DNA from: Corynebacterium sp. p3-SID1241
GTDB taxonomy: Bacteria; Actinomycetota; Actinomycetes; Mycobacteriales; Mycobacteriaceae
Direction of reading: 5' to 3'
Assembly: GCA_025144025.1 (NCBI GenBank)
Contig: JALXWS010000008.1
Location: 1-64,000, forward strand
DNA length: 64,000 nucleotides
The translations under genes and the position numbers were made by a program. Position 1 is the stretch's first letter. Each line of letters begins with the position of its first letter. Positions 1-8,127 of this stretch are shown here, in pieces. The notes beneath the pieces are model-generated. The model had not been told where the DNA came from. It saw only the letters and a program-made list of their open reading frames with translations, and ran no database searches.

Positions 1-17
1 GCCGCCACCGCGCCGAG

Positions 18-53
18 ATCCCGGCCTGTTTGCGCAGGTCGGGATTTTGTTTT
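18..53 (+). terminator. Rho-independent terminator
   Basis: An 11-base arm starting ATCCCG and a matching arm ending CGGGAT (one mismatch) enclose a short loop and are followed by TTTGTTTT. It ends whatever transcript enters from the left. Only 17 bases precede it, so the upstream gene cannot be named. Bases 54-210 hold no gene I can see beyond promoter-type sequence for the next one. Confidence 0.75.
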
Positions 54-210
54 CCCTATTATGCGGCAGGCTCCGGCCCCGGGCTGGCTGGCCGTCAGCT
101 GTGAAAACTGGGACGCAGGTGGCTTCGCGATAGGGGATTAGAGGGTATGGCCACTACACTAGGGCAAAGTTCAACCCGTCCCCCACGCGAATGCGAAGGT
201 ACATCTACCC

Positions 211-2826
211 GTGGCTAAACTGCTTTATCGTCTTGGGCGCTGGTCTTTCCTCCATAAGTGGAAGGTCATCGTGGCATGGCTGCTGCTGCTCGCCGCCGTC
301 GGCGGTGCCGCCGCCCTGCTGATGAAACCGATGACGAGCGAGTTCTCCATCAAGGGAACCCCGTCCATCGACGCCACCTACAAGACCATGGACCTCTTCC
401 CAGAGGGCGGCAACCCTGCCAACTCGCCCTCGGTCAACGTGGTCTTTAAGGCGCCCGATGGCCAGAAGCTTTCTGATCCCGCTAACCGCGAGGCCATCGA
501 CGCCACCATTTCCTACCTCGAGGACAACCTGGAAATGGGCGATACCACGCGCTTTGGCAATCCGCTTGAGGTCTCGCCCCGCCTGCAGGATCAGGTTATC
601 CACCAGTTCACGGATATGGGACTGCCGGAAGCATCCGCCCGCGCGGATGCCGATAACCTCGCCATGGTCAATGATGATGAGACCATCGCGTATACCACCT
701 TCAATTTTGATGCCGAATCGCCCTATAGCGTGGAGCAGGAAGATAAAGACACCGTCACCGAGGCGATGAACATCGCCCGCGACCGCGGCCTTACGGTAGA
801 AGGCAATGGTGCCGGCTTCGGCGATGAAATAGCGGTCAATTCCACCTCCGAGATCATCGGCCTCGGCGTTGCCTTTATCGTGCTCATCTTTACCTTCGGC
901 TCCCTGGTGGCCTCGGGTATGCCTTTGGTGTCCGCCGTCATCGGCGTGGGACTCGGCGCGCTGGGTATGCTCATTGCCACCCACTGGATTGAGCTCAACA
1001 ATATGACCCCGGTTCTAGCCATCATGATTGGTTTGGCCGTGGGCATCGACTACGCGCTGTTCATCCTGTCGCGCTACCGCGCCGAGCGCCGCCGCATGGA
1101 CGGGCCCGATGCCGCAGGCATGGCGGTTGGCACGGCTGGCTCCTCCGTGGTCTTTGCTGGCGCGACCGTCTTTACTGCGCTTTTTGCACTCCTCATTGCG
1201 CGCATCGGCTTCCTGACGGCAATGGGCTTGGCCGCCGCCGGCACCGTGGCCATCGCCGTATTGGTCTCCCTCACGCTCATCCCCGCGATGCTTGGCCTGC
1301 TGGGCGATAAGGCTTTCAACGGCCGCATCCCCGGTGTGGCCGGCAACCCGACCCGCAAGGGCAAGCGCCGCCGCGGCCCCACCATGGGCAACCGCTGGGT
1401 GCGCCTGGTCCAGAAGGTTCCCGGCCTGGCCATGGCGCTGGTTGTCCTCTCCCTGGGCGCGATGACCGCGCCGGTGCTCGACATGGAACTCGCCCTTCCG
1501 GCCGATACCACCTCCAATCCCGATACCACCCAGCGCAAGGCCGCCGACATCATGTCCGAGGGCTTCGGCCCCGGCGTCAACGGCCCCTTCCTCGCCGTGG
1601 TCGATGCCCACACGGTCAACGCGGAGGCCGGCGCCCTCGCCCCGCTTGTCGACGCCCAATCCCAGCCCGAACCAGAGCGGGCACCGGAGCCGGACGCGGA
1701 GCCTGCCGCTGAGTCCCCAGCGCCAGAGAAAGCCGCGCCTGAGGACGCTGCACCAGAGGACGTTGCACCGGAAGACGTAGCCCCTGCGCAACCGCAGCAG
1801 GATCAACCCGCGGCCGAGCCGGAGATCGCCCCGGCCGCTGAGGTTGTAGATACCGCGGAAGGCGATGCGGATAATGCCTCGCCAGAGGACAAGGCCGCAC
1901 TCGCGTCCTTCCTCTATACCGCAAATCAGCTCAAGGGCCTGGGCGGCGTTAAGCACGCGCAGATCGTCGGCCTCAGCGAGGACCAGCGCGCGGCACAGAT
2001 TATGGTCACGCCGGAGACTTCGCCCACGGACGCCGCTACGGTCAACGTTGCCCACGCGCTGCGCTCGGCTACTGGCGAGATCGAGGATGCCACCGGCACC
2101 GAAATCGGCCTCACCGGCCTGACCGCGGTACAGCTCGATATCACCGAGCGCCTCGAGGAAGCCATGGCGCCGTACCTGGCCATCGTCGTAGGCCTAGCCA
2201 TCGTGCTGCTGCTTTTGGTCTTCCGCTCCATCCTGGTCCCGCTGGTTGCCGGCCTGGGCTTCCTGCTGTCCGTCGGCGGCGCCTTCGGCCTGACCGTGCT
2301 GGTGTGGCAGGAAGGCCTGTGGAACCTAGTCCCTGCGCCGGGCCCGCTGATTTCCTTCATGCCGATTTTCCTCATCGGCGTGACCTTTGGCCTCGCGATG
2401 GACTACCAGGTCTTTTTGGTCACCCGCATGCGCGAGCATATCTCGCGGCATCCGGAGGGCACCGGCGGCCGGTATAGCGCCGTCGATGAAGCCACCATCA
2501 CCGGCTTTACCCAAGGCGCCCGCGTCGTTACGGCCGCGGCCATCATTATGATTTCGGTCTTTGTGGCGTTTATTAACCAGCCGCTGCCCTTCATCCAGAT
2601 CTTTGGCTTTGCCTTGGCCGCCGGCGTGCTTTTCGACGCCTTCTTTATCCGCATGACCCTCGTCCCCGCGACCATGTTCCTCATGGGCCGCGCGACATGG
2701 TGGATGCCTAAGTGGCTGGCCAAGATCTTGCCCACTCTAGACATTGAAGGCACCGCCCTCGAAGAAGAATGGGAAGCAAAACACGCCACCCCAGCCCCTA
2801 TCCCCGCAGATGAGGAAGAAGAATAG
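211..2826 (+). CDS. MMPL family (RND superfamily) membrane transporter
   Basis: An 871-residue protein with the actinobacterial MMPL layout. One membrane helix lies at about residues 17-38. A periplasmic domain starting FSIKGTPS follows, then a block of helices at about 208-420, a second periplasmic domain, and a second helix block from about 655 to 830. Each block carries the family's D-Y motif: GIDYALFILSRYR near 277 and GLAMDYQVFLVTR near 727. In this family proton-motive force drives export of lipids or other hydrophobic compounds; the substrate here is unknown. Residues about 480-570 are an unusual Pro/Ala/Glu-rich insert with PEDVAPEDV-type repeats in the second outer domain. The start is GTG with a GAAGG motif about 12 bases upstream. 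tgt begins 2 bases after the stop, so the two are probably cotranscribed. Confidence 0.88.
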   Translation: MAKLLYRLGRWSFLHKWKVIVAWLLLLAAVGGAAALLMKPMTSEFSIKGTPSIDATYKTMDLFPEGGNPANSPSVNVVFKAPDGQKLSDPANREAIDATISYLEDNLEMGDTTRFGNPLEVSPRLQDQVIHQFTDMGLPEASARADADNLAMVNDDETIAYTTFNFDAESPYSVEQEDKDTVTEAMNIARDRGLTVEGNGAGFGDEIAVNSTSEIIGLGVAFIVLIFTFGSLVASGMPLVSAVIGVGLGALGMLIATHWIELNNMTPVLAIMIGLAVGIDYALFILSRYRAERRRMDGPDAAGMAVGTAGSSVVFAGATVFTALFALLIARIGFLTAMGLAAAGTVAIAVLVSLTLIPAMLGLLGDKAFNGRIPGVAGNPTRKGKRRRGPTMGNRWVRLVQKVPGLAMALVVLSLGAMTAPVLDMELALPADTTSNPDTTQRKAADIMSEGFGPGVNGPFLAVVDAHTVNAEAGALAPLVDAQSQPEPERAPEPDAEPAAESPAPEKAAPEDAAPEDVAPEDVAPAQPQQDQPAAEPEIAPAAEVVDTAEGDADNASPEDKAALASFLYTANQLKGLGGVKHAQIVGLSEDQRAAQIMVTPETSPTDAATVNVAHALRSATGEIEDATGTEIGLTGLTAVQLDITERLEEAMAPYLAIVVGLAIVLLLLVFRSILVPLVAGLGFLLSVGGAFGLTVLVWQEGLWNLVPAPGPLISFMPIFLIGVTFGLAMDYQVFLVTRMREHISRHPEGTGGRYSAVDEATITGFTQGARVVTAAAIIMISVFVAFINQPLPFIQIFGFALAAGVLFDAFFIRMTLVPATMFLMGRATWWMPKWLAKILPTLDIEGTALEEEWEAKHATPAPIPADEEEE

Positions 2827-2828
2827 AC

Positions 2829-4073
2829 ATGGACTTGAGCTTCGACGTCGGCAAGCGCCTGCCCGAAGGCCCCGGCAAGCACGGCCGCAGCGGTGTCATC
2901 CACACCCCACACGGTGATATTCGCACCCCGGCTTTCATCCCGGTGGCCACCAAAGCGACGGTAAAGACGCTGACCCCGGAGCAGATTCGCTCCACCGGAG
3001 CACAGGCCATCTTGTCGAATGCATACCACCTCTACCTGCAGCCGGGCCACGACATCGTAGATGAGGCCGGCGGCGTGGCCAAGTTTGAAAACTGGCACGG
3101 ACCGACCTACACCGACTCCGGCGGATTTCAAGTGATGTCGTTGGGCGTGGGCTTCAAGAAAGTCCTCGCGATGGATATCGCGGATCTCAGCGATAAGGAC
3201 ATTCGCGCCGCCAAGAAGGAACGCATGGCGCAGGTGGACGAGGACGGCGTGGATTTTAAATCCGTCATCGATGGCTCCAAGCACCGCTTCACGCCCGAGA
3301 AGTCCATGCAGATCCAGCACGGGCTGGGCGCGGATATCATGTTCGCCTTCGACGAGCTGACCACGCTGGTTGATACGCGCACCTACCAGGAAGAATCCGT
3401 CGCCCGCACCCACCGCTGGGCTAAGCGCTGCCTGGATGAGCACGACCGCCTCACTCGTGAGCGCACCCACCGCCCGAAGCAGTCATTGTGGGGCGTTGTC
3501 CAAGGCGCGCAGTATGAGGACCTGCGCCGCCAAGCCACCCGCGGCCTGCTCGACCTTGACCGCGCCGCACGCGAGGAAGGCAAGCGCGGCTTCGGCGGCT
3601 TCGGCATCGGCGGCGCGCTGGAAAAGGAAAACTTGGGCACCATCGTCGGCTGGGTGTGCGATGAGCTACCTGAGGACAAGCCGCGCCACCTGCTCGGTAT
3701 CTCCGAACCGGACGATATCTTCACCGCTGTCGAGGCCGGCGCCGATACCTTCGACTGCGTGGCACCCACCCGCCTGGCGCGCCGCGGCGGCGTCTACACC
3801 CTCGACGGCCGCATGAACCTCACCAATGCGCGCTTCAAGCGCGATTTCGCCGGCGTCGACGAGGAATTCGGCGGCCACGTATCCGAAAATTACTCCCGCG
3901 CCTACCTGCACCACCTGCTCAAGGCGAAGGAATTCCTCGCCGGCACGCTGTGCACCATTCACAACGTGGAGTTCATGATTCGTTTGGTGGATAATATCCG
4001 CGCCGCCATCGACGGCGGCTACTACGAGGCCTACCGCGATGAATTCCTCGGCCGCTATTACGCCGGCAAGTAG
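2829..4073 (+). CDS. tgt: tRNA-guanine(34) transglycosylase
   Basis: A 414-residue TGT-family protein. It exchanges guanine-34 of GUN-anticodon tRNAs for queuine or a precursor. The substrate-binding motif TDSGGFQVMSL lies near residue 95. The nucleophile motif DTFDCVAPTRLARRG lies near 307, and NYSRAYLHHL and TIHN are conserved near the C-terminus. The usual zinc motif CxCxxC before NYSRAY is missing: the aligned stretch (about 344-353) reads EEFGGHVSE, and only the histidine of TIHN remains. The gene lies directly behind the MMPL gene and overlaps the convergent precursor transporter by 16 bases. With that transporter and gluQ it forms a queuosine-salvage neighbourhood; I see no de novo preQ genes in the window. 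Confidence 0.93.
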   Translation: MDLSFDVGKRLPEGPGKHGRSGVIHTPHGDIRTPAFIPVATKATVKTLTPEQIRSTGAQAILSNAYHLYLQPGHDIVDEAGGVAKFENWHGPTYTDSGGFQVMSLGVGFKKVLAMDIADLSDKDIRAAKKERMAQVDEDGVDFKSVIDGSKHRFTPEKSMQIQHGLGADIMFAFDELTTLVDTRTYQEESVARTHRWAKRCLDEHDRLTRERTHRPKQSLWGVVQGAQYEDLRRQATRGLLDLDRAAREEGKRGFGGFGIGGALEKENLGTIVGWVCDELPEDKPRHLLGISEPDDIFTAVEAGADTFDCVAPTRLARRGGVYTLDGRMNLTNARFKRDFAGVDEEFGGHVSENYSRAYLHHLLKAKEFLAGTLCTIHNVEFMIRLVDNIRAAIDGGYYEAYRDEFLGRYYAGK

Positions 4074-4741
4074 TCCTCGCGCTTCTTCACCCACTTAATG
4101 ACCGCGGCCGTCACCGGCAGCATGACGGCCTCCATCAGGGTCTTCCACACGAAGCCCACGATGACGTAGTTGAAGAACCCGCCCAAGGTATCCACGCCGA
4201 TAACCGGCGCGGCGATGGCGCAAAACAGCAGAGTATCGCCGAACTCGCCCACCACAGTGGAGGCGATAAGCCGCGCGAAGAGGCCCTTTTCGCCCGAGCG
4301 CTTCTTCATCGCGGTCAGCGTCCAGGCGTTGAGCAGCTGACCCACCAGGTAGCCGGCCAGCGATGCGGCCAGAATCTGCGGCACCAGACCAAGCGTGGCG
4401 GCGAAGGCCTCCTGGCCCTCGTAGAAATCGGCAGCCGGTAGCCAGATAGCGATGTAGAAGCACATGGCCGCCAGGATGGCCATCGCAAAGCCGATATAGA
4501 CCGCGCGCCTGGTGGATTTGAAGCCATAGCACTCCGAGAGCACATCGCCGACGATATAGGCCAGCGGGAAGAGGAAGAACGCGCCGTCGGTGACCAGCGG
4601 GCCGAGCTGGACGCCCTTGGTGGCGTTGATATTAGAAATCAGGAAGGTCACCACGAACACGGTGACCAGCCAGGGATAGAGGGTGGAGCGGACGGGAATG
4701 AAGCGCACCTCAGCGCCGTTCGATTTTTCCATGCCCGCCAT
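4058..4741 (-). CDS. Queuosine precursor transporter (YhhQ/VUT family)
   Basis: About 227 residues with six or so membrane helices, matching the YhhQ/COG1738 (VUT) family. Family features are the early SNINATK stretch, the LAYIVGDVLSECYGFKSTR region, and the C-terminal EFGDTLLFCAIA and WKTLMEAVMLPVTA segments. YhhQ imports the queuosine precursors preQ0 or preQ1 in other bacteria. Finding it between tgt and gluQ supports the same role here. The start is ambiguous between ATG at 4741 and ATG at 4732. Upstream of 4732 a CACAAT hexamer sits 7 bases away, so a leaderless start there is also plausible. It is divergent from gluQ with only about 25-35 bases between them. Confidence 0.88.
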   Translation of the reverse strand: MAGMEKSNGAEVRFIPVRSTLYPWLVTVFVVTFLISNINATKGVQLGPLVTDGAFFLFPLAYIVGDVLSECYGFKSTRRAVYIGFAMAILAAMCFYIAIWLPAADFYEGQEAFAATLGLVPQILAASLAGYLVGQLLNAWTLTAMKKRSGEKGLFARLIASTVVGEFGDTLLFCAIAAPVIGVDTLGGFFNYVIVGFVWKTLMEAVMLPVTAAVIKWVKKREDYLPA

Positions 4742-4765
4742 TGTGCCAGCCCGTAGACTGTGGGC

Positions 4766-5659
4766 ATGAATTTCGCGACCACCGGCGCCGGCCGATACGC
4801 GCCGAGCCCCTCGGGTGATCTGCACTTTGGCAACCTCCGCACGGCGCTTCTGGCGTGGCTTTGTGCCCGATCGACGGGGAGGCGCTTTGTGGTGCGCGTG
4901 GAGGACATCGATAAGCAGCGCTCCTCCCAAGTAGCGGCCGAGCGTCAGCTCGCGGACCTGCGCGCGCTCGGTCTGGACTGGGACGGCGAGGTCATCTACC
5001 AGCACGATCGCGACGCCGCCTATGAACAGGCCTTGGCCCAATTGCCCACTTACGAATGCTATTGCTCCCGCAAGGATATCCGTGAGGCCTCCCGCGCCCC
5101 ACATGCCATTCCCGGTCAGTACCCGGGTACCTGCCGCAACCTCACCGAAGAGCAGCGCGCGGCCAAGCGTGCCGAGCTTGCGGCCCACAACCGCAAGCCC
5201 GCCCTTCGCCTGCTTGCCGACGTCCCCACTTTCACCATCCACGACGCCCTCCACGGCACCTATACGGGCGACGTGGACGACTTTATCCTGCGCCGCGGCG
5301 GCCAGGATGCTGGATGGGCCTATAACTTGGCCGTCGTCGTCGACGATGCCTACCAAGACATCGACCAAGTGGTCCGCGGCGATGACCTGCTCTCCTCCGC
5401 GCCGCGGCAGGCCTACCTCGCCTCGCTGCTTGGCATCGAACCGCCGGAGTATATCCATGTCCCGCTCGTACTCAATGAATCCGGCGAGCGCCTGGCCAAG
5501 CGCGATGGCGCGGTGACGCTGCGGGAGATGGGGGATGAGGGGGACGTCGTCAAGCAGCTGGCGGCCTCGCTGGGGTACAAGGCCGCCAGTGCCACCGAGC
5601 TGCTCGCGCAATTCGAACCCGACCGGTTAAGCCCTGAGCCCTATACCTGGCGCGGGTAA
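4766..5659 (+). CDS. gluQ: Glutamyl-Q tRNA(Asp) synthetase
   Basis: A 297-residue truncated glutamyl-tRNA synthetase without an anticodon-binding domain, the hallmark of GluQ-RS. That enzyme attaches glutamate to the queuine base at position 34 of tRNA-Asp. The class I signature is [20 protein letters not shown] at the N-terminus. A zinc site is suggested by YECYCSRKD near residue 97 plus a cysteine in YPGTCRNL. The KMSKS-equivalent [11 protein letters not shown] lies near 244. I chose ATG 4766 over GTG 4760 because TAGACT at 4754-4759 leaves six bases to this ATG, a leaderless arrangement. It acts on the product of the neighbouring tgt. It contains one exact copy (5212) and one near copy (5540) of the window's repeated 16-mer. 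Confidence 0.93.
   Translation: MNFATTGAGRYAPSPSGDLHFGNLRTALLAWLCARSTGRRFVVRVEDIDKQRSSQVAAERQLADLRALGLDWDGEVIYQHDRDAAYEQALAQLPTYECYCSRKDIREASRAPHAIPGQYPGTCRNLTEEQRAAKRAELAAHNRKPALRLLADVPTFTIHDALHGTYTGDVDDFILRRGGQDAGWAYNLAVVVDDAYQDIDQVVRGDDLLSSAPRQAYLASLLGIEPPEYIHVPLVLNESGERLAKRDGAVTLREMGDEGDVVKQLAASLGYKAASATELLAQFEPDRLSPEPYTWRG
5212..5227 (-). repeat. Exact copy of 16-mer GGGGRCGTCGGCAAGC (R=A)
   Basis: It lies inside gluQ, antisense to the gene, where it encodes LADVP. It is one of seven exact copies in the window. Confidence 0.8.
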
Positions 5660-5670
5660 AATCTCAGCCC

Positions 5671-7251
5671 ATGGAAGTTCTTCTGGTGCTCATTGGGCTC
5701 ATGCTGCTGACCGTGTTCGTCGTCGCCATCGGTGACAAAATTGGGCTGCCGTGGCCGGCCCTGCTGACGATCATTACCGCCTGCGCGGTCTTCGTGCCCG
5801 GCCTGCCCCAGTTCGAGCCGCCAACCGAGCTCATCCTGCCTATCTTCCTGCCGCCGCTGCTATGGGCGCTCGCCCGGCGCACCTCGTGGGGAGTAATCCG
5901 CGAGCAATGGGTAACCATTTTGAGCCTGTCCGTGCTACTGGTTGTCGCCACCACGCTGGCCGTCGGCGCTACGGCTTACGCCTTCCTGCCGGGCATTAGC
6001 CTGGCCGCCGCCATCCTCATCGGCGCGGCCATCGCCCCGCCGGACCCCGTCGCCGTCGACGCCGTGGCCGAGCCTGCAGGCATCCCACGCCGCATCATCA
6101 CCACCTTGCAGACCGAGGGCCTGTTTAACGATGCCGCCTCCATCGTCGCCTTCCACCTCGCGCTCGCCGCCGTGACCCAGGGCGGCGATATTTCCTTTGG
6201 CAGCGGCGTGCTGAGCTTCCTCTATTCGTCTGTCGTCGCACTTGCCATTGGTTGGCTCATCGGGCGGCTGACGGCGCTGTTTATTACCCACGTCCACGAT
6301 GTGGTCGCGCGCAACGCCCTGACTTGGGTGGTTCCTTTTGCCACCTTCCTCGTGGCCGAGGAGCTGGAGGCCTCTGGCGTTATCGCCGTGGTCATCGCTG
6401 CCGTCGAGCTCAACTCGCGCGCCGATATCCAGGCCGAGGACCGGCTTTCCGGCCAGTCTTTTTGGGAGACCATGGAGCTGCTGTTTACCGGTGTCGCCTT
6501 CGGCCTTATCGGGCTGACGGTTAATACCGCCATCGCGGAGGTGGGCTCGGATTTGTGGCACTCGGTGGTCGTGGGCGTCATCCTGTCCCTTGTGGCTTTT
6601 GTCGTCCGATTGGTGTGGATGTACATCTATTACCGCATCAACGTCTCGCGCGGCCGCCCGCGGGTGGCGCCGCTGCGCCTGCAAGAAGTGTTGCTGATGA
6701 CGTGGTCCGGCATGCGCGGCCTGGTCACTCTGGCGTTGGTGCTGTCTATCCCGGCCGGTGTATTCAGTTTCCACCACGAGCTCGCAGTCATCGCGCTGAC
6801 CGTGCTGCTGGTCACGATGGTGGTTCCAGGCCTGCTCTTGCCGTGGCTGATGGAGCGCCTTGACCTGACAGAGGCCTCCCAAATCGCCAGCGATAAGATG
6901 CGCGCCGCCGTGGTGGCCCGCGCGCGTGCGGCCAGCATCGATGCCCTGTCGCACTTTAGGCCCGACGGGCATATCGCACCCGACGCCGAAAAGGTTGATC
7001 CGGAAATTTCCGCCAACGTTATCCAGTGGCTGGAAGACCGAATTGGTGACGGCGAGGATGTGTCCGAAGACTCCCGCAAGCAACGCGCCTGGCAGGCCCG
7101 CCACGTGGCTCTGGAGGCTCGCCGGACCGCCCTGACGGCCGCACAGGAGGAGCTGCTGCGCATGCGCGGCTACCGGGCCTATAATCCGGCCATCGTGGAT
7201 GAGGTGCTTGAAGAGATCGACCGCATGGTCTTGGGTACCAAGCGCCATTAG
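5671..7251 (+). CDS. Na+/H+ antiporter, CPA1 (NhaP) family
   Basis: A 526-residue protein with about 12 membrane helices up to residue 405, then a hydrophilic, partly helical cytoplasmic tail. The CPA1 ion-binding signatures are clear: APPDPVAVDAV near residue 121 and EGLFNDAASIVAF near 149 (the conserved N-D pair). A later conserved segment is WSGMRGLVTLAL near 346. Members exchange Na+ (or K+) for protons across the cytoplasmic membrane. The start is ATG, 11 bases after the gluQ stop, so readthrough from gluQ is possible. The following small gene starts 10 bases after its stop. Confidence 0.92.
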   Translation: MEVLLVLIGLMLLTVFVVAIGDKIGLPWPALLTIITACAVFVPGLPQFEPPTELILPIFLPPLLWALARRTSWGVIREQWVTILSLSVLLVVATTLAVGATAYAFLPGISLAAAILIGAAIAPPDPVAVDAVAEPAGIPRRIITTLQTEGLFNDAASIVAFHLALAAVTQGGDISFGSGVLSFLYSSVVALAIGWLIGRLTALFITHVHDVVARNALTWVVPFATFLVAEELEASGVIAVVIAAVELNSRADIQAEDRLSGQSFWETMELLFTGVAFGLIGLTVNTAIAEVGSDLWHSVVVGVILSLVAFVVRLVWMYIYYRINVSRGRPRVAPLRLQEVLLMTWSGMRGLVTLALVLSIPAGVFSFHHELAVIALTVLLVTMVVPGLLLPWLMERLDLTEASQIASDKMRAAVVARARAASIDALSHFRPDGHIAPDAEKVDPEISANVIQWLEDRIGDGEDVSEDSRKQRAWQARHVALEARRTALTAAQEELLRMRGYRAYNPAIVDEVLEEIDRMVLGTKRH

Positions 7252-7261
7252 GCTGGGCGGC

Positions 7262-7597
7262 ATGGATCCCTTTGATTATGCCCAGCTCGAGGACGCGCTG
7301 GATTACCTTTACGACTTCCTCGACCAGGACCTGGTGGAGCGCGTGCGAACAGAGCGCGAGTACGTTCCGGACGGGCTGGAGGGCTTGCTTGCCGACGACT
7401 CCCTCGACGACTATGTCTGGCTCTGGATCAAAGACCCAGGCCCGAACGGATTCCGGCAATACCTGCGCGATGGGGGCTATTCCGAGGCCGAAGTCTCCCA
7501 AGCTTTCCTCTGGGCGCGCACCGAGTGGGCAATGAATACTCCGCCGCATGTCGCTTGGCTGAAGGCGGATGGTTACGAGCCGCCGGCTATTGATTAG
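7262..7597 (+). CDS. Small acidic hypothetical protein
   Basis: A 111-residue soluble acidic protein that I do not recognise. It begins MDPFDYAQLEDALDYLYDFL and ends in a tryptophan-rich region containing VWLWIKDPGPNGFRQYL and FLWARTEWAMNTPP. A TAGGCT hexamer (7250-7255, overlapping the antiporter stop) lies six bases before the ATG, which suggests a leaderless transcript as well as possible readthrough. Codon choice (GC-rich third positions) matches its neighbours. It carries a degenerate copy of the repeated motif at about 7387. Confidence 0.7.
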   Translation: MDPFDYAQLEDALDYLYDFLDQDLVERVRTEREYVPDGLEGLLADDSLDDYVWLWIKDPGPNGFRQYLRDGGYSEAEVSQAFLWARTEWAMNTPPHVAWLKADGYEPPAID

Positions 7598-7644
7598 CGG
7601 CAAGTGCGGCGTCGGCTAGCGCGGCCGGGTTCCCGGGCATTACA

Positions 7645-7684
7645 AAATCCCGGCTCCGTTGCTATGAAGCAGGAGCCGGGATTT
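7645..7684 (-). terminator. Bidirectional terminator between 7597 and tRNA-Ser
   Basis: AAATCCCGGCTCC and GGAGCCGGGATTT form a perfect 13-base stem around a 14-base loop. Read on the minus strand it ends in ATTTTGT and would terminate tRNA-Ser. On the plus strand it can also end the small hypothetical gene. Confidence 0.8.
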
Positions 7685-7688
7685 CCTC

Positions 7689-7777
7689 TGGCGGAGGATG
7701 TGGGATTTGAACCCACGAGGGGCGTGAACCCCGCACGCGTTCCAGGCGTGTGACATAGGCCGCTAGTCGAATCCTCC
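7689..7777 (-). tRNA. tRNA-Ser (anticodon GGA)
   Basis: On the minus strand the 5' GGAGGAT acceptor pairs with ATCCTCC, followed by discriminator G and an encoded CCA. The anticodon loop CTGGAAC gives anticodon GGA. The long variable arm and the GGTTCAAATCC T-arm are typical of a class II tRNA-Ser. It reads serine codons UCC and UCU. Confidence 0.95.
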
Positions 7778-7934
7778 GAGAAGAAACATTAGCAGCCGTG
7801 GCAATTATTTTACCAATCGCCAGGTCAATCAGGGTTTTCGACGGTTTTCAAGGATTGTTTAACCCGCAACGGGGTCCGGGTGCCGTTGGTGCCGGGGAAG
7901 CGCGGCCGAAAGCGTGGAGGTGCCGGTAGCCCAT

Positions 7935-7964
7935 TTGGCTAAACCGGCGCGCGGGCGTTAAAGT
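7935..7964 (+). promoter_or_regulatory. Promoter of SRP RNA
   Basis: TTGGCT at 7935-7940 and TAAAGT at 7959-7964, with an 18-base spacer, place the start about 8-9 bases before the conserved 5' end of the RNA. An inverted repeat GCCGGT...ACCGGC (7922-7948) overlaps the -35 element. Confidence 0.55.
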
Positions 7965-7972
7965 ATGAGACA

Positions 7973-8064
7973 GGATTCCGCGTGGCGTCCATCCTCTGAA
8001 CTCCCCCAGGGCAGGAATGCAGCAAGGGTCAGGAGGCTCTGGCGGGTGCGCGGGGTCCCCTTTT
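7973..8064 (+). ncRNA. ffs: Signal recognition particle RNA, small bacterial type (4.5S)
   Basis: The highly conserved apical segment is present: GAACTCCCCCAGG, then GCAGCAAGGGT, then CTCTGGCGGGTGC. The 5' GGATTCCGCG pairs with 3' CGCGGGGTCC (with G-U pairs) to close the long hairpin, and a TTTTT tract follows at 8061. The RNA binds Ffh and targets nascent membrane proteins. The ends are approximate. Confidence 0.93.
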
Positions 8065-8127
8065 TGTATGGCGTGCGTTACTATTGGGGGCTAAAAGTCG
8101 CCCTATAGATGGAAGGTAGACATACAC

